Assembly: GCF_014931565.1 (NCBI RefSeq)
Contig: NZ_CP063353.1
Span: forward strand, 3,286,001-3,350,000
From: Clostridium sp. 'deep sea'
Lineage (GTDB): Bacteria; Bacillota; UBA994; PWPR01
DNA length: 64,000 bases
Direction: 5' to 3'
In this document: positions 36,606-45,884 of the stretch, piece by piece
How positions within the stretch are numbered: the stretch's first letter is position 1
Layout: each line of letters begins with the position of its first letter
Position numbers and translations under genes: made by a program
Notes under the pieces: model-generated
What the model saw: the letters and a program-made list of their open reading frames with translations, nothing else
What the model was told of the DNA's origin: nothing
The model's database searches: none

Positions 36606-37664
36606 ATGCATATAGCTATTAATAATCTATCTGTTCATTTTAAAAATGTTAAAGCTGTAGATAAATTAAGTGTAAATATAGCTGAGGGGCAGCTTGTGAG
36701 TATTCTTGGACCTAGTGGTTGTGGCAAGAGTACTACCCTATTTGCTATTGCAGGACTATATAGAGTTACTGCCGGTGAAATATCATTTAGAGGCAACGTT
36801 GTAAATAGTATTTCAGCAGACAAAAGAGGTATTGGTATGGTATTTCAGGATTATGGACTATATCCCCATATGACTGTAAAGAAGAACATTGAATTTCCTC
36901 TAAAAATGAAAAAAATGAATAAAAGTATAATTAATGAAAAAGTAATGGATATAGCAAAACTTGTTAGGGTAGATGACTTGCTAGACAGAAAGCCAAGTCA
37001 ACTTTCTGGTGGGCAAAAGCAGAGAGTTGCCATTGCCAGGGCTCTGGTTAAAGAGCCAGAAATATTACTTTTAGATGAGCCTTTGTCTAATTTAGATGCA
37101 GATCTTAGGATTGAATTGAGACGTGAAATTAGACGTATTCAAAAAACTTTAGGAATTACTACTTTGTTTGTAACCCATGATCAGGAAGAGGCTGTTAGCA
37201 TATCCGATAAGATTATCTTGATGAAAGACGGAAAACTACAGCAGTTTGGAACTGTTGAAGATATATACTATAAACCAAAAAATTTATTTGTGGCAAAATT
37301 CTTAGGCAATCCTAAGATAAATATTTTTGATGTAAATGTTAAAGAGCAAAATGTTACTTTTAAAGATGTAGAAACTATTAATTATAGAGATGAAAGTATA
37401 ACAAAAGATGGAAATTACGTAGCTGGTATTAGACCTGAAAACATAAGGGTTTCAACATATGAAGGGCATGGAGTATGTGCTACTTTATCTGAATATGAAA
37501 GACGAGGAAGAGATTATTTACTTCATGTGGACATAGCTGGTAACTGCTTTAGATGTTATTACAACGGAGAAAATAAAATAAAAATAGGACAGAAGCTAAA
37601 GTTAGATTTTGATATTTCGAAAATGAAATATTTTAAACATGATACTGGATTGAAGGTAACTTAA
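36606..37664 (+). CDS. ABC transporter ATP-binding protein (UgpC/MsmX type)
   Basis: The 352-residue protein has Walker A GPSGCGKST (37-45), the Q loop VFQDYGLYPHMTV, signature LSGGQKQR and Walker B ILLLDEPLSNLDADLR. The C-terminal ~115 residues form the TOBE regulatory domain of carbohydrate-type importers. It powers uptake through the two permeases that follow immediately (0-bp gap to the first). Start codon overlaps nothing, and the upstream stop is one base away, indicating translational coupling with the TudS-like gene. Confidence 0.92.
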   Translation: MHIAINNLSVHFKNVKAVDKLSVNIAEGQLVSILGPSGCGKSTTLFAIAGLYRVTAGEISFRGNVVNSISADKRGIGMVFQDYGLYPHMTVKKNIEFPLKMKKMNKSIINEKVMDIAKLVRVDDLLDRKPSQLSGGQKQRVAIARALVKEPEILLLDEPLSNLDADLRIELRREIRRIQKTLGITTLFVTHDQEEAVSISDKIILMKDGKLQQFGTVEDIYYKPKNLFVAKFLGNPKINIFDVNVKEQNVTFKDVETINYRDESITKDGNYVAGIRPENIRVSTYEGHGVCATLSEYERRGRDYLLHVDIAGNCFRCYYNGENKIKIGQKLKLDFDISKMKYFKHDTGLKVT

Positions 37665-38555
37665 ATGAATAATAATAGTAAAGTAAAAGAATTATTACGG
37701 GCACTACTTTATTTATTCCCCGCATTACTAATTATTCTTGTATTTCATATTTATCCGGTTGTTAAGACTTTAGATATGAGTTTTTATACTAAGTTTAATT
37801 ACTACAAGAATATTGTATTCGAACGTGGGCTTGACAACTATCAATATCTTATTAATGATAGTGAGTTCTGGATAGCTTTAAAAAATACTCTTATGTTTGT
37901 AATAGGAGTTGTACCTTTGTCGATAGCATTATCTCTAATTATTGCTTTGCTTTTGAGCAAAAACAGTGTTATGAATAAAATTTTAAGAAGTGTTTACTTT
38001 ATACCTTTTGTAACATCAACAGTTGCAATATCTGCAGTTTGGAGATGGATATTTCACTCAGAGTTTGGTATTTTAAATTATCTTATTGGCTTAGTAGGAT
38101 TTGATAAGGTTAAATGGCTTACTGATCCTAAGTGGGCTCTTGTTAGTCTTATAATACTTTGTGTATGGAAAGGACTAGGATATAACATAGTCATTCTTTT
38201 GGGTGGTCTGAAAAACATTGATCAGCAATATAACAATGCAGCCCTTATTGATGGAGCAAGTTGGTGGAAGCGAATGATTCATATAACTATACCATTGTTA
38301 TCACCATCAATTTTTTTCGTATCAATTATGACTATGATTAGTTCGTTTAAGGTTTTTGATGAAGTATATATTCTTTTTGACAAGATGCCGGGGCCGCTAA
38401 ATTCATGTATGACTATGGTTTATTATATATATGATAAATTTGCAAACAAATATATGTATGGAATCGCAGCAGCGGCAGTATATATATTATTTGCCATAGT
38501 ATTAATTTTTACACTTTTTCAAATGTATCTTGGTAAAAAGAAGGTCCATTATTAG
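37665..38555 (+). CDS. ABC sugar-type permease (UgpA/MalF-like)
   Basis: The 296-residue protein has six membrane helices, and the EAA loop reads NNAALIDGASWWKRMIHITIP near 218-238. It begins directly after the ATPase stop codon. MalF/UgpA-type permeases form a heterodimer with the next gene product. The FDEVYILFDKMPGP segment is typical of this CUT1 family group importing oligosaccharides or glycerol-3-phosphate derivatives; the true ligand is unknown. Confidence 0.9.
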   Translation: MNNNSKVKELLRALLYLFPALLIILVFHIYPVVKTLDMSFYTKFNYYKNIVFERGLDNYQYLINDSEFWIALKNTLMFVIGVVPLSIALSLIIALLLSKNSVMNKILRSVYFIPFVTSTVAISAVWRWIFHSEFGILNYLIGLVGFDKVKWLTDPKWALVSLIILCVWKGLGYNIVILLGGLKNIDQQYNNAALIDGASWWKRMIHITIPLLSPSIFFVSIMTMISSFKVFDEVYILFDKMPGPLNSCMTMVYYIYDKFANKYMYGIAAAAVYILFAIVLIFTLFQMYLGKKKVHY

Positions 38556-38587
38556 TTGATAGAAATAGGTTGAGGCAGGTAAAGATT

Positions 38588-39424
38588 ATGAAGTTTTGTC
38601 GTAAAAATAATGAACAAAATAGTATTTTAGGTAAAGTACTGATTTTGATTGGTGCAGTTATTACTTTATTTCCATTTATATGGATGATAAGTACTTCTCT
38701 AAAAACTGGTCAACAAGTATATGAAATGCCACCTAAACTAATCACTACAACTCCGCAATTCTCAAACTATTTGGAGGTTTTAAAAAGAGTTCCCTTTGAA
38801 AAGTATTTTTGGAATAGTGTGTTTGTATCACTTATGGTTACTATTGGGACCTTAGTGACTTCAATTCTGGCAGCTTTTGCTTTTTCAAGAATAAAGTTTT
38901 TCGGAAGAGATGTTATTTTTTCAATATTTTTAGCAACTATGATGGTTCCAGGCGAGGTGCTGGTAATACCAAATTATGTTACCTTAGCAAAACTAGGCTG
39001 GATAAATACAAGACTTGCCCTTATTGCACCGTGGATGGTAAGTGTTTTTGCTATTTTTCTTATGAGGCAATATTTCTTAGGAATTCCTGAGTCTTATTAT
39101 TATTCAGCAAAAATAGATGGGTGTAATGACTTTACTTATCTATGGAGAATTATGGTTCCTTTGGCTAAGCCAGCAATTCTTACTATTGCACTTTTAAAGG
39201 TTATATATAGTTGGAATGAATTTTTATGGCCGCTTTTAGTGACAAATACTCCTGAAATGAGAACACTTCCAGTAGGATTAGCTGTGTTCTCTACTGAAGC
39301 AGGTACTTTATATCATCTTCTTATGGCAGCAGCAGCTATGATAATTTTGCCAATATTGATTCTGTATTTTGCACTCAGCAAACATATCATAAACGGAGCT
39401 GTAAAGAGTGGTATTAAGGGATAA
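38588..39424 (+). CDS. ABC sugar-type permease (UgpE/MalG-like)
   Basis: From the ATG at 38588 it has 278 residues; an in-frame TTG at 38570 is the alternative. Six helices start at LGKVLILIGAVITLFPFIW. The EAA loop is YYSAKIDGCNDFTYLWRIMVP near 180-200. It pairs with the upstream UgpA-like permease. The stop lies 23 bp before the binding-protein start, and the order ATPase, permease, permease, binding protein is a complete CUT1 importer. Confidence 0.9.
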   Translation: MKFCRKNNEQNSILGKVLILIGAVITLFPFIWMISTSLKTGQQVYEMPPKLITTTPQFSNYLEVLKRVPFEKYFWNSVFVSLMVTIGTLVTSILAAFAFSRIKFFGRDVIFSIFLATMMVPGEVLVIPNYVTLAKLGWINTRLALIAPWMVSVFAIFLMRQYFLGIPESYYYSAKIDGCNDFTYLWRIMVPLAKPAILTIALLKVIYSWNEFLWPLLVTNTPEMRTLPVGLAVFSTEAGTLYHLLMAAAAMIILPILILYFALSKHIINGAVKSGIKG

Positions 39425-39447
39425 ATTATATGAACGGAGGAAGTAAT

Positions 39448-40764
39448 ATGAAAGCAACTAAAAAACTAATTGTATTAATTTCTGTACTATGCATGATGGT
39501 ATGTATGTCTGCATGTACTGGAAATACAAGTGCTCCAGAAGTAAAACCATTAGAAATCGAATTTTGGCATGCATTAACTGGAGGAAATGAAGAAGCTCTT
39601 ACATCAATAGTAAATAATTTTAACTCTGAGAATGAAGATGTAAATGTTAAACTAGTTTACCAAGGTCATTACAAAGAATTATTCCAAAAACTAGATGGTG
39701 CAGCTCAGGCTGATCAATTACCAGAGTTAACAATGATTTTTCCAAATAGAATGACTGCCTATATAATGAATGGCTTTGCGGAGGATCTTACTAATTACAT
39801 TAATAATCCAGAAATTGGATTTACAAAAGAGGATATAGCTGACATCCCTTCAGTATTTATGAAAGGTATTTGGGATGGTAAAACATATACACTACCATGT
39901 AATAAAAGTGCCTATGAATTATTCTACAATGAAAATATGTTAGCAGAAAAAGATATTGAAGTACCAACTACTTGGAAAGAATTAAGAGATGCTTCTAAAA
40001 AATTAACAGTAGATACTGATAAAGATGGAGTTAATGATATAGTTGGACTTGCTCTTAATAGATCTGCAGGTATCGATTTTAGTTTTTGGGTTGAACAAGC
40101 AGGTGGACACTTATTAAGTGAAGATGAGTCAACATTATTATTTAACTCAGATGCTGGTATTGAGGCTTTTAACTTTGTATCTGGTATGGCTAACGATGGT
40201 ATACTTAAAATTGTAAATGAAGATAAATATGCTTACGCACCGTTTGCAAGAAAAGAAGCTGCTATGATAATTACTTCTACATCAAAAGTTCCAGCTTTAC
40301 AAGACGCAATTGGAGATAGTGATTTAAAATGGAATGCAGCAGAACTTCCCTCACATAAGAATAAAGCGGTATTATTTACAGGAACTGATATGGCAATGTT
40401 CAATACCCACACTGATGAAGAAAAACTAGCAGCATGGAAGTTTATGAAATACTTCATGAGCAAGGAGCAAACTGTGAAGTGGGGTATGAACTCAGGATAT
40501 TTACCTTTAAGATATTCTGCTCTTGATTCAGAGGCTTTCAAAGAATTCATGAAAGAAAATCCCAGTAAGGCTGTAGCTGTAAAAAGCTTTGAATATGGAT
40601 TTAGAGATCCTAAAGTATTAAACGGATATTCAATTCATAGCAATATGCAAAAGGCTTTAGAAGAAGTTTTACAAGGAGTAAAAACAAGTAAAGAAGCACT
40701 AGATGATGCCAAAGATCAAGCCAGAAAAGAACTTGATGAAGCAAAGAAAAACTTTGGAAAATAG
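39448..40764 (+). CDS. ABC transporter solute-binding lipoprotein (UgpB-like)
   Basis: The start is the ATG at 39448 after GGAGG; an earlier ATG at 39430 overlaps the ribosome site. The 438-residue protein has a lipoprotein signal peptide ending at MSAC (Cys about 24). EFWHALTGGNEEALTSIVNNF and WDGKTYTLPCNKSAYELFYN match UgpB-type extracellular binding proteins. DTDKDGVND near 185 looks like a calcium loop. A strong terminator closes the operon. Ligand specificity cannot be told; glycerol-3-phosphate-like, oligosaccharide or a sulfur-containing ligand are options. Confidence 0.9.
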   Translation: MKATKKLIVLISVLCMMVCMSACTGNTSAPEVKPLEIEFWHALTGGNEEALTSIVNNFNSENEDVNVKLVYQGHYKELFQKLDGAAQADQLPELTMIFPNRMTAYIMNGFAEDLTNYINNPEIGFTKEDIADIPSVFMKGIWDGKTYTLPCNKSAYELFYNENMLAEKDIEVPTTWKELRDASKKLTVDTDKDGVNDIVGLALNRSAGIDFSFWVEQAGGHLLSEDESTLLFNSDAGIEAFNFVSGMANDGILKIVNEDKYAYAPFARKEAAMIITSTSKVPALQDAIGDSDLKWNAAELPSHKNKAVLFTGTDMAMFNTHTDEEKLAAWKFMKYFMSKEQTVKWGMNSGYLPLRYSALDSEAFKEFMKENPSKAVAVKSFEYGFRDPKVLNGYSIHSNMQKALEEVLQGVKTSKEALDDAKDQARKELDEAKKNFGK

Positions 40765-40771
40765 AAAAAGC

Positions 40772-40821
40772 AAGCTGTCTCATTAGCATAAAATCAAAAT
40801 GCTAGTGAGGCAGCTTTTTTT
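40772..40821 (+). terminator. Rho-independent terminator of the importer operon
   Basis: AAGCTGTCTCATTAGCAT pairs with ATGCTAGTGAGGCAGCTT (two mismatches/wobbles) and is followed by TTTTTT. It is the strongest terminator in the window. Confidence 0.92.
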
Positions 40822-40839
40822 CATTTAAAAACATAAATT

Positions 40840-40975
40840 ATGTGGTTAAAAAATAAAGACGCCAAACAAAATAACATTACTAATGCCGAATTTCACGTAG
40901 ACAAAGCCGAAAAAATCATCCCCCAGCTAGTAAAAAAAGCACTAAAACCCAATATAGTAGTAGTAGACCCCCCCT
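40840..40975 (+). pseudogene. Fragment of a second rlmD-like gene
   Basis: The frame encodes KDAKQNNITNAEFHV, KAEKIIPQLVKKALKPN and IVVVDPP, aligning with the RlmD stretch from KDAKFNAKLNG to VVVDPPRKG (about residues 348-390). It has neither the upstream nor downstream parts of the enzyme and ends in unrelated sequence. DNA is diverged from the intact rlmD, so it derives from another RlmD/RlmCD paralogue rather than a recent copy. Confidence 0.7.
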
Positions 40976-41097
40976 CGATCCCAAAATTGAGTATTCAGTT
41001 TTTGATTATTTACTTTACTTACAAAGAAGTTGTCAAAGTGCTTAATTATTATGTATAATCCAATTTAAGGGAAGAAAAAACTAAAAGGAGAAATTTT

Positions 41098-42192
41098 ATG
41101 CAAAAAACAATGGGGGACATGGCAAAATTCTTGAAACAACTAATACCAGTGAATATTCCTGAAACATATACAATCAATTCTATGTTTAGAAATATTTCAG
41201 ACGAAGAGCACATACGAAAAGGTGTCTTTGCTTTCAGAGATTTTCTATATCGACTTTGCGATTGTATAATTGCTGACAACAGATTATGTGACATACCTAA
41301 AAAAGGCAAGGAAAAGTTTTCAGACGAAACAACTTTAACAGTAGAATTTCCATTTATGAACAACCTCAGGAGTATATTACTAAATATAGGTCAGCAGGGT
41401 ATCTTATCCGAGAAGGGTGATTCACTGTTGGTTAAAGGCTGGGATACGCTTAGTCTTAAAAGATCTTTAAATAAAAACTCAACTACAAAAATTTCTGTTC
41501 CGCAAATGATTAAAAGCATAAAATTTATGACTGAATGTGGTATTAATTTTAATGGTATTGATTTGAGCATTAAAAAGCCTGATATATCAAAAATTGAAGC
41601 AGTAAAAATTACATATCCTGATGATTCAATTATGCTACTAGGCTTAAAGGCCTTGGGCATTGCCCAGAATGAGTTATCTTCCCGTAAAAATGACGATATT
41701 TTACTGCGATGCGATTACAGGATGCTGAAAAACCAAGATACAGAAGTCGACTCTATAATGAAAGACTTTGTTTATCCGTTGTCTGAACCTTTGCAAGAAT
41801 TCGTCTTAAATTTCCATCAACATTTTCTAAATTCGGGCATGAAATGTAATGTTGAACTAGGTAGTTTCTGTATTCATTTTTTCTACTCATATAAACGTAA
41901 AGCAATATGGAGGTTTTCCACCTCTTTGCATAACGGTTACCGTATCATCCTTAAAACAAAAAATACCTCAAAATATCCTGAAGTAATACAGAAGTTCCCT
42001 AAGTCTTTACAGGAAAAAATCTCAAAAGGATATGGATGTGATAGAAAATCAGGCACCGGCCATGGCAATTGCCAAAAAGGTTGTGAAGGGTTTAAATTTT
42101 CTTTGAATGAATCATTGCTTAATATAAGTCAAGAATTAAAAATGTGGTTAGATAGTGAGCTGGCATGTATGCAAAGAAAGAAGAAAGGTTAG
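41098..42192 (+). CDS. Conserved-looking hypothetical protein with C-terminal cysteine cluster
   Basis: The 364-residue soluble protein starts at an ATG 8 bp after AAAGGAG. I do not recognise a family. There is a helical N-terminal half and LKDFVYPLSEPLQEFVLNFHQHFLN-like helices in the middle (about 222-245). Near the C-terminus is a cysteine/glycine cluster YGCDRKSGTGHG then NCQKGCEGF, which could bind a metal. The gene lies between the rlmD fragment and a GGGGACAGTCCCC palindrome and faces the first M56 cassette. Function unknown. Confidence 0.65.
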   Translation: MQKTMGDMAKFLKQLIPVNIPETYTINSMFRNISDEEHIRKGVFAFRDFLYRLCDCIIADNRLCDIPKKGKEKFSDETTLTVEFPFMNNLRSILLNIGQQGILSEKGDSLLVKGWDTLSLKRSLNKNSTTKISVPQMIKSIKFMTECGINFNGIDLSIKKPDISKIEAVKITYPDDSIMLLGLKALGIAQNELSSRKNDDILLRCDYRMLKNQDTEVDSIMKDFVYPLSEPLQEFVLNFHQHFLNSGMKCNVELGSFCIHFFYSYKRKAIWRFSTSLHNGYRIILKTKNTSKYPEVIQKFPKSLQEKISKGYGCDRKSGTGHGNCQKGCEGFKFSLNESLLNISQELKMWLDSELACMQRKKKG

Positions 42193-42240
42193 AAAGTACC
42201 CTAGGTACTAGGGTGTGATTAGTGACTTGTGATAGAAAAA

Positions 42241-42280
42241 AATAATCAACCATTGGGGACAGTCCCCTTTGGTTGATTAT
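42241..42280. repeat. GGGGACAGTCCCC palindromic repeat, copy 2
   Basis: ATAATCAACCA / TGGTTGATTAT arms flank TTGGGGACAGTCCCCTT, giving an almost perfect 40-bp palindrome between two facing genes. It may act as a bidirectional terminator. Confidence 0.85.
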
Positions 42281-42433
42281 GTCAAGAAAAACCCAACAAG
42301 CAACACTAATTTGGTCGAAAAAAACTTGTGCCAGACATAGTAATATTAGAGATTTAAAGAATAAGACTATTTTCATTTAGGGCCATTCGTTATTTGTATT
42401 GGGTAAGAACTTATGTAAGCTTACTTAATTTTT

Positions 42434-45187
42434 TTAGTCAATAAGCTCTATTTTTTGACCATCTTTGCTTCCGACAATAACTTGTAGTAATTCAGCAAAT
42501 TGGTAATAACCTTTTTGAGGTTGTTCACTGCTAATGAAGATTTCACCGGTTATACAATCATAACGTTCAAGTTTTCTGTCTTGATTTTGATAGAGAATAT
42601 ATCGTCCACTTACACTAACAGTTGGTAAAATCTCGTTATTTTCATATAACTCGATTTCTTTATATACTTGCCATTTATCGACGTTTGTAAAATTATTACT
42701 TAGAAAAGCAATTGAATAGTCACTTATATAACTAATCGAACCATCTCTAAGCCATTTAATACTTAATGAACTTTCTAAGGAGTTGTGAATGTGGGTATAA
42801 CTAATGGAATAATCAGGTTCAATAATTCCTAAGGTTTGACCTTCTTGATTACCGATGACAATAAAAGCAATTTTATTGTCATACATTGAAAAAACAGGTT
42901 TAATACCCCTTATATTAGTTTCAAAATCTTTTTTATAATTAACTTGTATTGTTTCATTAGTAATTAAATCATGTACAAAAAGTTCGTCACTAGCTGTTGT
43001 GTACACAAGCTTAGTTCCATTTGAGGAAATATCATAATCATACATTGTATTTGAGTCATAGTCTTTAACAATTTTCACTGTTTTTTCTACTTCATCATAG
43101 AGTAATAATTTATCAGCAGTGATTACTGCTAATAAGTCGTTGTTTAACCTTTTTACATTGTGTGGGCCTGTACTAGCAGTACCTTTGATGTTAAGGTCAT
43201 GTACCTTTTCTTTTATTAAATCGTAACACAATACTTTTGAGGAGTCGTAAAAAACAATAATACTTTGTTTAAATATATAGAATTCTTCAACATGCAAATC
43301 TTGATCACATAAATAATTATTTAGTGGTGCCAGTTGAGTACTTAAATCCATTAAGTCAATAGTATTAGATTGTAAAAGCGATCCACTTAATAATGTTCCT
43401 ATAACAAATTCCTTAGTATCTCGATTAAAAAATAAATAACTAGAATTGTCTTGGTACTCAACAATTGGCATAAATGATTGAACAGGGAGGCTTGTTAAAT
43501 CAACAGGCATAGCTTGTGCAACACGAGTTGTATTTTCATTGCTTACGTAGACATCACCTGTTTTAATATGTTGAACTTTAAAATATGAATCTACATCACA
43601 ATAGGCGATATAGTCTCCTGAAATAGTTAATGTAAAATCAATACTTGTTGGAATCTCTCCCTGCGCTTGATAATAAGCAACATACTCACCTAAAACATAA
43701 AGAGCAGATAAATCATCCTTAGGAATTGCAACAATTTTAGAATCCCCAATGATTTTAGTAGAACCAGTTGTTCTTTCATTTTTTTTAAATATAGTAGCTA
43801 GTAAATAGTCTTGATTTCTAAAGTCACCGTATTTAATTAAACAATCAAAGCCAGACAGCGCTTCGTTTGTTTTAAATTCTTTAGTATAAATAAGCTCTAA
43901 ATCTTTAGTCAGATAAATGAGTAGTCCTTTAGTAAACTCAGTATTATATGCTAGTAAGGTAATCTCTTCTTCACCTTCACTGTAAAATATTGTATTTTCA
44001 TAGCCGTAATCTTCACCAATCTTCTGTATTTGTCTATATGTTGATTGAAGAGGTTGGTTTGAATCTTTACTATTAGTTTTGTTAATTGCTTTCGAGTTTA
44101 GAATATCGTTAGCATCATTAACATGCTTTTCCATTGCTATATTTTCTCTATCTATTTTGTTATTTTTATTAGCATCTGATATTAAAACAATAGTAAGAAC
44201 TACAATAACAGTAAGTCCTACAAGTCTAAGCTTCCCTGATAAATGTTTAAAGTTTAGTGCAGATTTAACTCGTGACTTTATATTTTTCTCGCCAAAGGCA
44301 ACTAGCGGATTTATGCTCCAATGATTTTGATGAATGGACATCTTTAGTAAAGTTTTGGCATAATCTGTTTGATGTTTCTTATCATATTTCCGAAGAGCCT
44401 TTTCGTCACAAGAGAGCTCCATATCCTTCATGGCAACAAAAAAAGCTAGCCAAACAAGCGGATTAAACCAATGTATGCAGACCAGTAGTAATGACACTGG
44501 TTTTGCTAGATGGTCAAGTCTTTTTAAATGAGTTTGTTCATGAGCTATGATATAGCCTAGTTCTTCTTCATTAAACTTAAAATAGCTTGGAATAATAATT
44601 TTAGGATTAATCAATCCATGAATGATTGGAGAATCTACTTTATCAGACATATAAATAGGAGTCTTTAAATCGTCTTTAAATTTTGTAGCATCAATAAGTA
44701 ATCTATAAAAATGAATATAATTTATTAGGAAAAACAAGAATAAAGCACACATAACAAATAGCCAGATAATTTTAACTATGTGAAAAAGTTTGTTAGTAAC
44801 ACTAACTTGAGTATCTTCAGCGATGTTTTGTTTATGATTAAATCTATCAGTTGCTATATTATTAGAATTAATCTGTGAATCTTTAATTATAGGCGATTCA
44901 TTGTAGATAGCATTATTGCTTAAGATAATTGGATCATTTTCTAGCGCTAAATCATTGTTGTTTATGGTTAAATTTACACTGTTTTTAAGATTAATTATAT
45001 TAAATATACTAAAATTACTTTCAATACTAACAGGCAATAAGAGTCTTAATAAAACTAGTGCCCATAAACTGTAAATAAAAGTTTTTGATAAGTGATGTTT
45101 TAATAATTGTCTTATCGCCAAAATGATGATAATAACAATAGAAGCAGAAAAGCTCATTGTTAATATAATTTGAAACATCTTAGACAC
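42434..45187 (-). CDS. M56 (BlaR1-type) membrane protease with propeller-like sensor domain
   Basis: The start is a GTG at 45187, 7 bp after GGAGG. The 917-residue protein has the M56 transmembrane metalloprotease domain in its first ~340 residues, with zinc motif H216-E217-x2-H220 (IAHEQTHLKRLDH), the second glutamate region MELSCDEKAL and four membrane helices. After the last helix (about 325-343) comes a ~570-residue extracytoplasmic region of repeated strands (SGDYIAYCD, NGTKLVYTT, SGRYILYQN), like a TolB/WD-type propeller. The BlaR1 penicillin-sensor domain is absent. Such proteins cleave their cognate BlaI repressor when triggered; the stimulus here is unknown. It forms an operon with the BlaI gene 29 bp upstream. 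Confidence 0.87.
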   Translation of the reverse strand: MSKMFQIILTMSFSASIVIIIILAIRQLLKHHLSKTFIYSLWALVLLRLLLPVSIESNFSIFNIINLKNSVNLTINNNDLALENDPIILSNNAIYNESPIIKDSQINSNNIATDRFNHKQNIAEDTQVSVTNKLFHIVKIIWLFVMCALFLFFLINYIHFYRLLIDATKFKDDLKTPIYMSDKVDSPIIHGLINPKIIIPSYFKFNEEELGYIIAHEQTHLKRLDHLAKPVSLLLVCIHWFNPLVWLAFFVAMKDMELSCDEKALRKYDKKHQTDYAKTLLKMSIHQNHWSINPLVAFGEKNIKSRVKSALNFKHLSGKLRLVGLTVIVVLTIVLISDANKNNKIDRENIAMEKHVNDANDILNSKAINKTNSKDSNQPLQSTYRQIQKIGEDYGYENTIFYSEGEEEITLLAYNTEFTKGLLIYLTKDLELIYTKEFKTNEALSGFDCLIKYGDFRNQDYLLATIFKKNERTTGSTKIIGDSKIVAIPKDDLSALYVLGEYVAYYQAQGEIPTSIDFTLTISGDYIAYCDVDSYFKVQHIKTGDVYVSNENTTRVAQAMPVDLTSLPVQSFMPIVEYQDNSSYLFFNRDTKEFVIGTLLSGSLLQSNTIDLMDLSTQLAPLNNYLCDQDLHVEEFYIFKQSIIVFYDSSKVLCYDLIKEKVHDLNIKGTASTGPHNVKRLNNDLLAVITADKLLLYDEVEKTVKIVKDYDSNTMYDYDISSNGTKLVYTTASDELFVHDLITNETIQVNYKKDFETNIRGIKPVFSMYDNKIAFIVIGNQEGQTLGIIEPDYSISYTHIHNSLESSLSIKWLRDGSISYISDYSIAFLSNNFTNVDKWQVYKEIELYENNEILPTVSVSGRYILYQNQDRKLERYDCITGEIFISSEQPQKGYYQFAELLQVIVGSKDGQKIELID

Positions 45188-45216
45188 TGTGTTACCTCCT
45201 TAATATATACTTGTGT

Positions 45217-45585
45217 TTATTCTGATACTTTTTCTATTTCCTCATCAATAATTGATTTTAATTCTAAAATTTCTTTTTTTGATAAAGTTTCCTTACTTAA
45301 GAAATTAGTTAAAAACATTTTAACAGAACCATTATATAATTTATTTAGATGATCTCGACTTTCTTTTAGGCAAACTTCATTTTTTGATACTAAATAAGTA
45401 ACAATTGCATTTTCGTTTTTGACAATGCCACGTTTTGATAAGCGTTTTATTGTTGTGTAAGTTGTAGATTTTTTCCATCCTAATTTTGATTCACATAGTT
45501 TAACTAATGCTGTTGAATTAATATGGCTACAATTCCATACTATTTCCATAAACTTGTATTCTGCATCAAAGACCTTGATATTCAT
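45217..45585 (-). CDS. BlaI/MecI-family repressor (cassette 1)
   Basis: The 122-residue winged-helix protein matches BlaI/MecI/CopY: EYKFMEIVWNCSHINSTALV at the N-terminus, the recognition helix GWKKSTTYTTIKRLSKRGIV and a C-terminal dimerisation helix ending ELKSIIDEEIEKVSE. The ATG is preceded by AGGGGG. It should repress its own operon through GGTCTA dyads at 45630-45675 and be cleaved by the adjacent M56 protease. No beta-lactamase is near. Confidence 0.9.
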   Translation of the reverse strand: MNIKVFDAEYKFMEIVWNCSHINSTALVKLCESKLGWKKSTTYTTIKRLSKRGIVKNENAIVTYLVSKNEVCLKESRDHLNKLYNGSVKMFLTNFLSKETLSKKEILELKSIIDEEIEKVSE

Positions 45586-45629
45586 AATAACCCCCTACTG
45601 ATTGAGTGTCATAAAATTCTAGGAAACTA

Positions 45630-45675
45630 AGGTCTAATTAATTAGACCTAAGTTCAAGTCTATTCTATTAGACCT
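45630..45675 (-). promoter_or_regulatory. BlaI-type operator pair of cassette 1
   Basis: AGGTCTAATTAATTAGACCT (45630-45649) is a perfect 20-bp palindrome, and AAGTCTATTCTATTAGACCT (45656-45675) is a near copy 26 bp away. Both lie just upstream of the minus-strand BlaI gene. The half-site GGTCTA recurs in the third cassette, not the second. Confidence 0.75.
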
Positions 45676-45714
45676 AGCGTGTCAATAAAATGTTCTCAAA
45701 CCTTAGAAATTTAT

Positions 45715-45757
45715 ATCAAATCAGCCAAAGGGGACTGTCCCCTTTGGCTGATTTGAT
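45715..45757. repeat. GGGGACTGTCCCC palindromic repeat, copy 3 (43 bp, perfect)
   Basis: ATCAAATCAGCCAAAGGGG and its inverse extend 21 bp either side of a single central T. It separates the divergent cassettes 1 and 2. Confidence 0.9.
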
Positions 45758-45780
45758 AGGTGTAGAAATAGTTCCAGCAG
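45756..45780 (+). pseudogene. 25-bp exact fragment of rlmD
   Basis: The 25 bases beginning ATAGGTGTAGAAATAGTT and ending CCAGCAG are identical to rlmD 30072-30096 (residues IGVEIVPA). The match starts within the last two bases of the palindromic repeat and ends abruptly. In RlmD these residues come directly before the part preserved at 40840-40975. Confidence 0.6.
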
Positions 45781-45819
45781 TCAAATAGCAATAATACCAA
45801 ACCTTTTGAGTTGAAAAAC

Positions 45820-45870
45820 TTGACAAATTCTTTCTACATTTGTAGTATAAGCACATACGACAATTGTAGA
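45820..45870 (+). promoter_or_regulatory. Promoter and BlaI-type operators of cassette 2
   Basis: TTGACA (45820-45825), 17 bp and TAGTAT (45843-45848) form the promoter. CTACATTTGTAG (45834-45845) covers the spacer and -10, and CGACAATTGTAGA (45858-45870) lies at the start of the transcript. Both are canonical TACA-TGTA BlaI/MecI boxes. Confidence 0.8.
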
Positions 45871-45884
45871 AAGAATGATGAAAA

